From NCBI GenBank assembly GCA_037893245.1, contig JBAIAA010000698.1, positions 248,001 to 312,000 of the forward strand: DNA of 64,000 nucleotides, given 5' to 3'. Shown in pieces: positions 61,751-64,000 of the stretch. The number at the start of each line of letters is the position of its first letter. Position 1 is the first letter of the stretch. The position numbers and the translations under genes were made by a program. The DNA is from Crossaster papposus. Its lineage: Eukaryota > Echinodermata > Asteroidea > Velatida > Solasteridae. Under the pieces are notes generated by a model, which was not told the DNA's origin, made no database searches, and saw nothing but the letters and a program-made list of their open reading frames with translations.

Positions 61751-64000
61751 AACAAGCCCTCGAGTTAAATTTGTAAATATAAAGAAGTGTCCTGATGTCG
61801 GAACAAGCCCTCGAGTTAAATATGTTAAGGGAAAGAAGTGTGCATTATAAATGTTCAGTCTTACAGTCAAAAATGATGTCAAAAATGATGTCAAAAATGA
61901 TGTCAAAAATGATAATTTCAGGACAGAAATAAACACGTGATGTCGGAAAAAGCCCACGAGTTAAATATGTAAAGGGAAAGAAGTGTGCATAAGAAATAAA
62001 CACCTGATGTCGGAACAAGCCCTCGAGTTAAATATGTTAAGGGAAAGAAGTGTGCATAAGAAATAAACACCTGAGGTCGGAACAAGCCCTCGAGTTAAAT
62101 ATGTAAAGGGAAAGAAGTGTGCATAAGAAATAAACACCTGATGACGGAACAAGCCCTCGAGTTAAATATGTAAAGGGAAAGAAGTGTGCATAAGAAATAA
62201 ACACCTGATGTCGGAACAAGCCCTCGAGTTAAATTTGTAAATATAAAGAAGTGTCCTGATGTCGGAACAAGCCCTCGAGTTAAATATGTTAAGGGAAAGA
62301 AGTGTGCATTATAAATGTTCAGTCTTACAGTCAAAAATGATGTCATAAATGATGTCATAAATGATGTCAAAAATGATAATTTCAGGACAGAAATAAACAC
62401 GTGATGTCGGAACAAGCCCACGAGTTAAATATGTAAAGGGAAAGAAGTGTGCATAAGAAATAAACACCTGATGTCGGAACAAGCCCTCGAGTTAAATATG
62501 TTAAGGGAAAGAAGTGTGCATAAGAAATAAACACCTGAGGTCGGAACAAGCCCTCGAGTTAAATATGTAAAGGGAAAGAAGTGTGCATAAGAAATAAACA
62601 CCTGATGACGGAACAAGCCCTCGAGTTAAATATGTAAAGGGAAAGAAGTGTGCATAAGAAATAAACACCTGATGTCGGAACAAGCCCTCGAGTTAAATAT
62701 GTTAAGGGAAAGAAGTGTGCATTTTTAATTTACAGTCAAAAATGATGTCAAAAATGATGTCAAAAATGATGTCAAAAATGATGTCAAAAATGATGTCAAA
62801 AATGATGTCAAAAATGAGGTCAAAAATGATGTCAAAAATGATGTCAAAAATGATACTTTCAGGACAGAAATAGACACCTGATGTCGGAACAAGCCCTCGA
62901 GTTAAATATGTTAAGGGAAAGAAGTGTGCATTATAAATTTTCAGTCTTACATTCAAAAATGATGTCAAAAATGATGTCAAAAATGATGTCAAAAATGATA
63001 ATTTCAGGACAGAAATAGACACCTGATGTCGGAACAAGCGCTCGAGTTAAATTTGTAAAGGGAAAGAAGTGTCCTGATGTCGGAACAAGCCCTCGAGTTA
63101 AATATGTTAAGGGAAAGAAGTGTGCATAAGAAATAAACACCTGATGTCGGAACAAGCCCTCGAGTTAAATATGTAAAGGGAAAGAAGTGTGCATAAGAAA
63201 TAAACACCTGATGTCGGAACAAGCCCTAGAGTTAAATATGTAAAGGGAAAGAAGTGTGCATAAGAAATAAACACCTGATGTCGGAACAAGCCCTCGAGTT
63301 AAATATGTAAAGGGAAAGAAGAGTGCATAAGAAATAAACACCTGATGTCGGAACAAGCCCTCGAGTTAAATTTGTAAATATAAAGAAGTGTCCTGATGTC
63401 GGAACAAGCCCTCGAGTTAAATATGTTAAGGGAAAGAAGTGTGCATTATAAATGTTCAGTCTTACAGTCAAAAATGATGTCAAAAATGATGTCAAAAATG
63501 ATGTCAAAAATGATAATTTCAGGACAGAAATAGACACCTGATGTCGGAACAAGCCCTCGACTTAATTATGTTAAGGGAAAGAAGTGTGCATTAGTCATTT
63601 TCAGTCTTACAGTCAAAAATGATGTCAAAAATGATGTCAAAAATGATGTCAAAAATGATGTCAAAAATGATGTCAAAAATGATGTCAAAAATGATGTCAA
63701 AACTGATAATTTCAGGACAGAAATAAACACCTGATGTCGGAACAAGCCCTCGAGTTAAATATGTAAAGGGAAGGAAGTGTGCATAAGAAATAAACACCTG
63801 ATGTCGGAACAAGCGCTCGAGTTAAATTTGTAAAGGGAAAGAAGTGTCCTGATGTCGGAACAAGCCCTCGAGTTAAATATGTTAAGGGAAAGAAGTGTGC
63901 ATAAGAAATAAACACCTGATGTCGGAACAAGCCCTCGAGTTAAATATGTAAAGGGAAAGAAGTGTGCATAAGAAATAAACACCTGATGTCGGAACAAGCC
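61750..64000 (+). repeat. Right edge: array continues, mosaic of earlier blocks
   Basis: After about 61,750 the order of variants stops following the 11.94-kb partner and switches to the block seen at 47,657-48,700 (ggaaaaagcccacgag, cataaatgatgtcat). From about 63,010 it is joined to an S/T block, and ends with the ttagtcattttcag long monomer also seen at 44,825, 53,650 and 56,785. The array is cut by the window edge within an S monomer. Confidence 0.75.

Larger units (their letters stand above)
9194..64000. repeat. Complex satellite with nested higher-order repeats, 54.8 kb, open to the right
   Basis: Continuous tandem DNA starts abruptly inside a 12-bp repeat block at 9,194 and reaches the window edge. 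The building blocks are a 67-bp monomer (S), a 51-bp deleted monomer (T) and long monomers (L) opened by a minisatellite of 12-bp units. All share ctgatgtcggaacaagccc, tcgagttaaatatgt and gggaaagaagtgt. Higher-order copies are near-identical and differ mostly by whole 12- or 67-bp steps. No unrelated insertion was seen anywhere in the 54.8 kb. No transcription unit is supported. Function (centromeric, heterochromatic, sex-linked or neutral) cannot be told from the sequence. Confidence 0.97.

Noticed and set aside
9194-64000. Some two hundred minus-strand and plus-strand reading frames of 60-177 codons in the array
   Set aside because: They follow from the arithmetic of 12-bp (four-codon) and 67-bp repeats. 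The 67-bp unit is read in three frames in turn, the products are the same peptides endlessly, and frame is not protected (11-bp units, 67-bp indels). No start context, splice logic or domain supports them.
9194-64000. Telomeric or subtelomeric repeat
   Set aside because: No TTAGGG-type runs are present; taaggg occurs only as part of the monomer variant gttaaggg.

Overview
The window looks like nuclear DNA of an animal, most likely a marine invertebrate. Spliced introns with GT/AG borders, a CACTA-like transposase of a type common in invertebrate genomes, a DUF4806-type gene, pogo-like miniature transposons and frequent TACATGTA-type octamers all point that way. I cannot name the species. I saw no bacterial or organelle features, tRNA, rRNA or CRISPR array.

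Left part (1-9,193): mostly single-copy DNA. Positions 1-300 look like a promoter, with a ZNF143/Staf-like site and a CCAAT box. A long plus-strand reading frame (894-2,879) encodes a Tnp2/CACTA-type transposase whose C-terminal end continues in the next frame to 3,072. Immediately downstream, on the same strand, lies a spliced gene (3,313-7,275) whose conceptual product has the two ends of the DUF4806 family: an N-terminal WPP-type module and the C-terminal GG/YNW block. Both genes carry one frame break of the same sign. Their introns and flanks hold several small foldback or terminal-inverted-repeat elements. Just before 9,194 is a dense cluster of 17 ACGT cores in 235 bp, spaced mostly about 11 bp or multiples of it.

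Right part (9,194-64,000, about 86% of the window): one uninterrupted complex satellite that runs off the right edge. It is built from a 67-bp monomer with a CTCGAG site, a 51-bp deleted form, and long forms in which the monomer is opened by a block of 12-bp repeats (core TGATGTC preceded by A-tracts). These are arranged in nested higher-order repeats with periods of about 0.78, 0.95, 1.55, 1.6, 1.78, 1.86-2.47, 3.14, 3.98, 4.64, 8.84 and 11.96 kb. Offsets between related copies change in steps of 12 or 67 bp, as expected from unequal exchange and slippage in register. Many reading frames are open on the minus strand, but they follow from the repeat arithmetic and I do not call them genes.

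Most notable: (1) the phased ACGT cluster abutting, and roughly in phase with, the 12-bp TGATGTC repeats, which suggests the satellite's inner repeat may have grown from it; (2) the nested, apparently very young higher-order structure; (3) the transposase plus DUF4806 gene pair.
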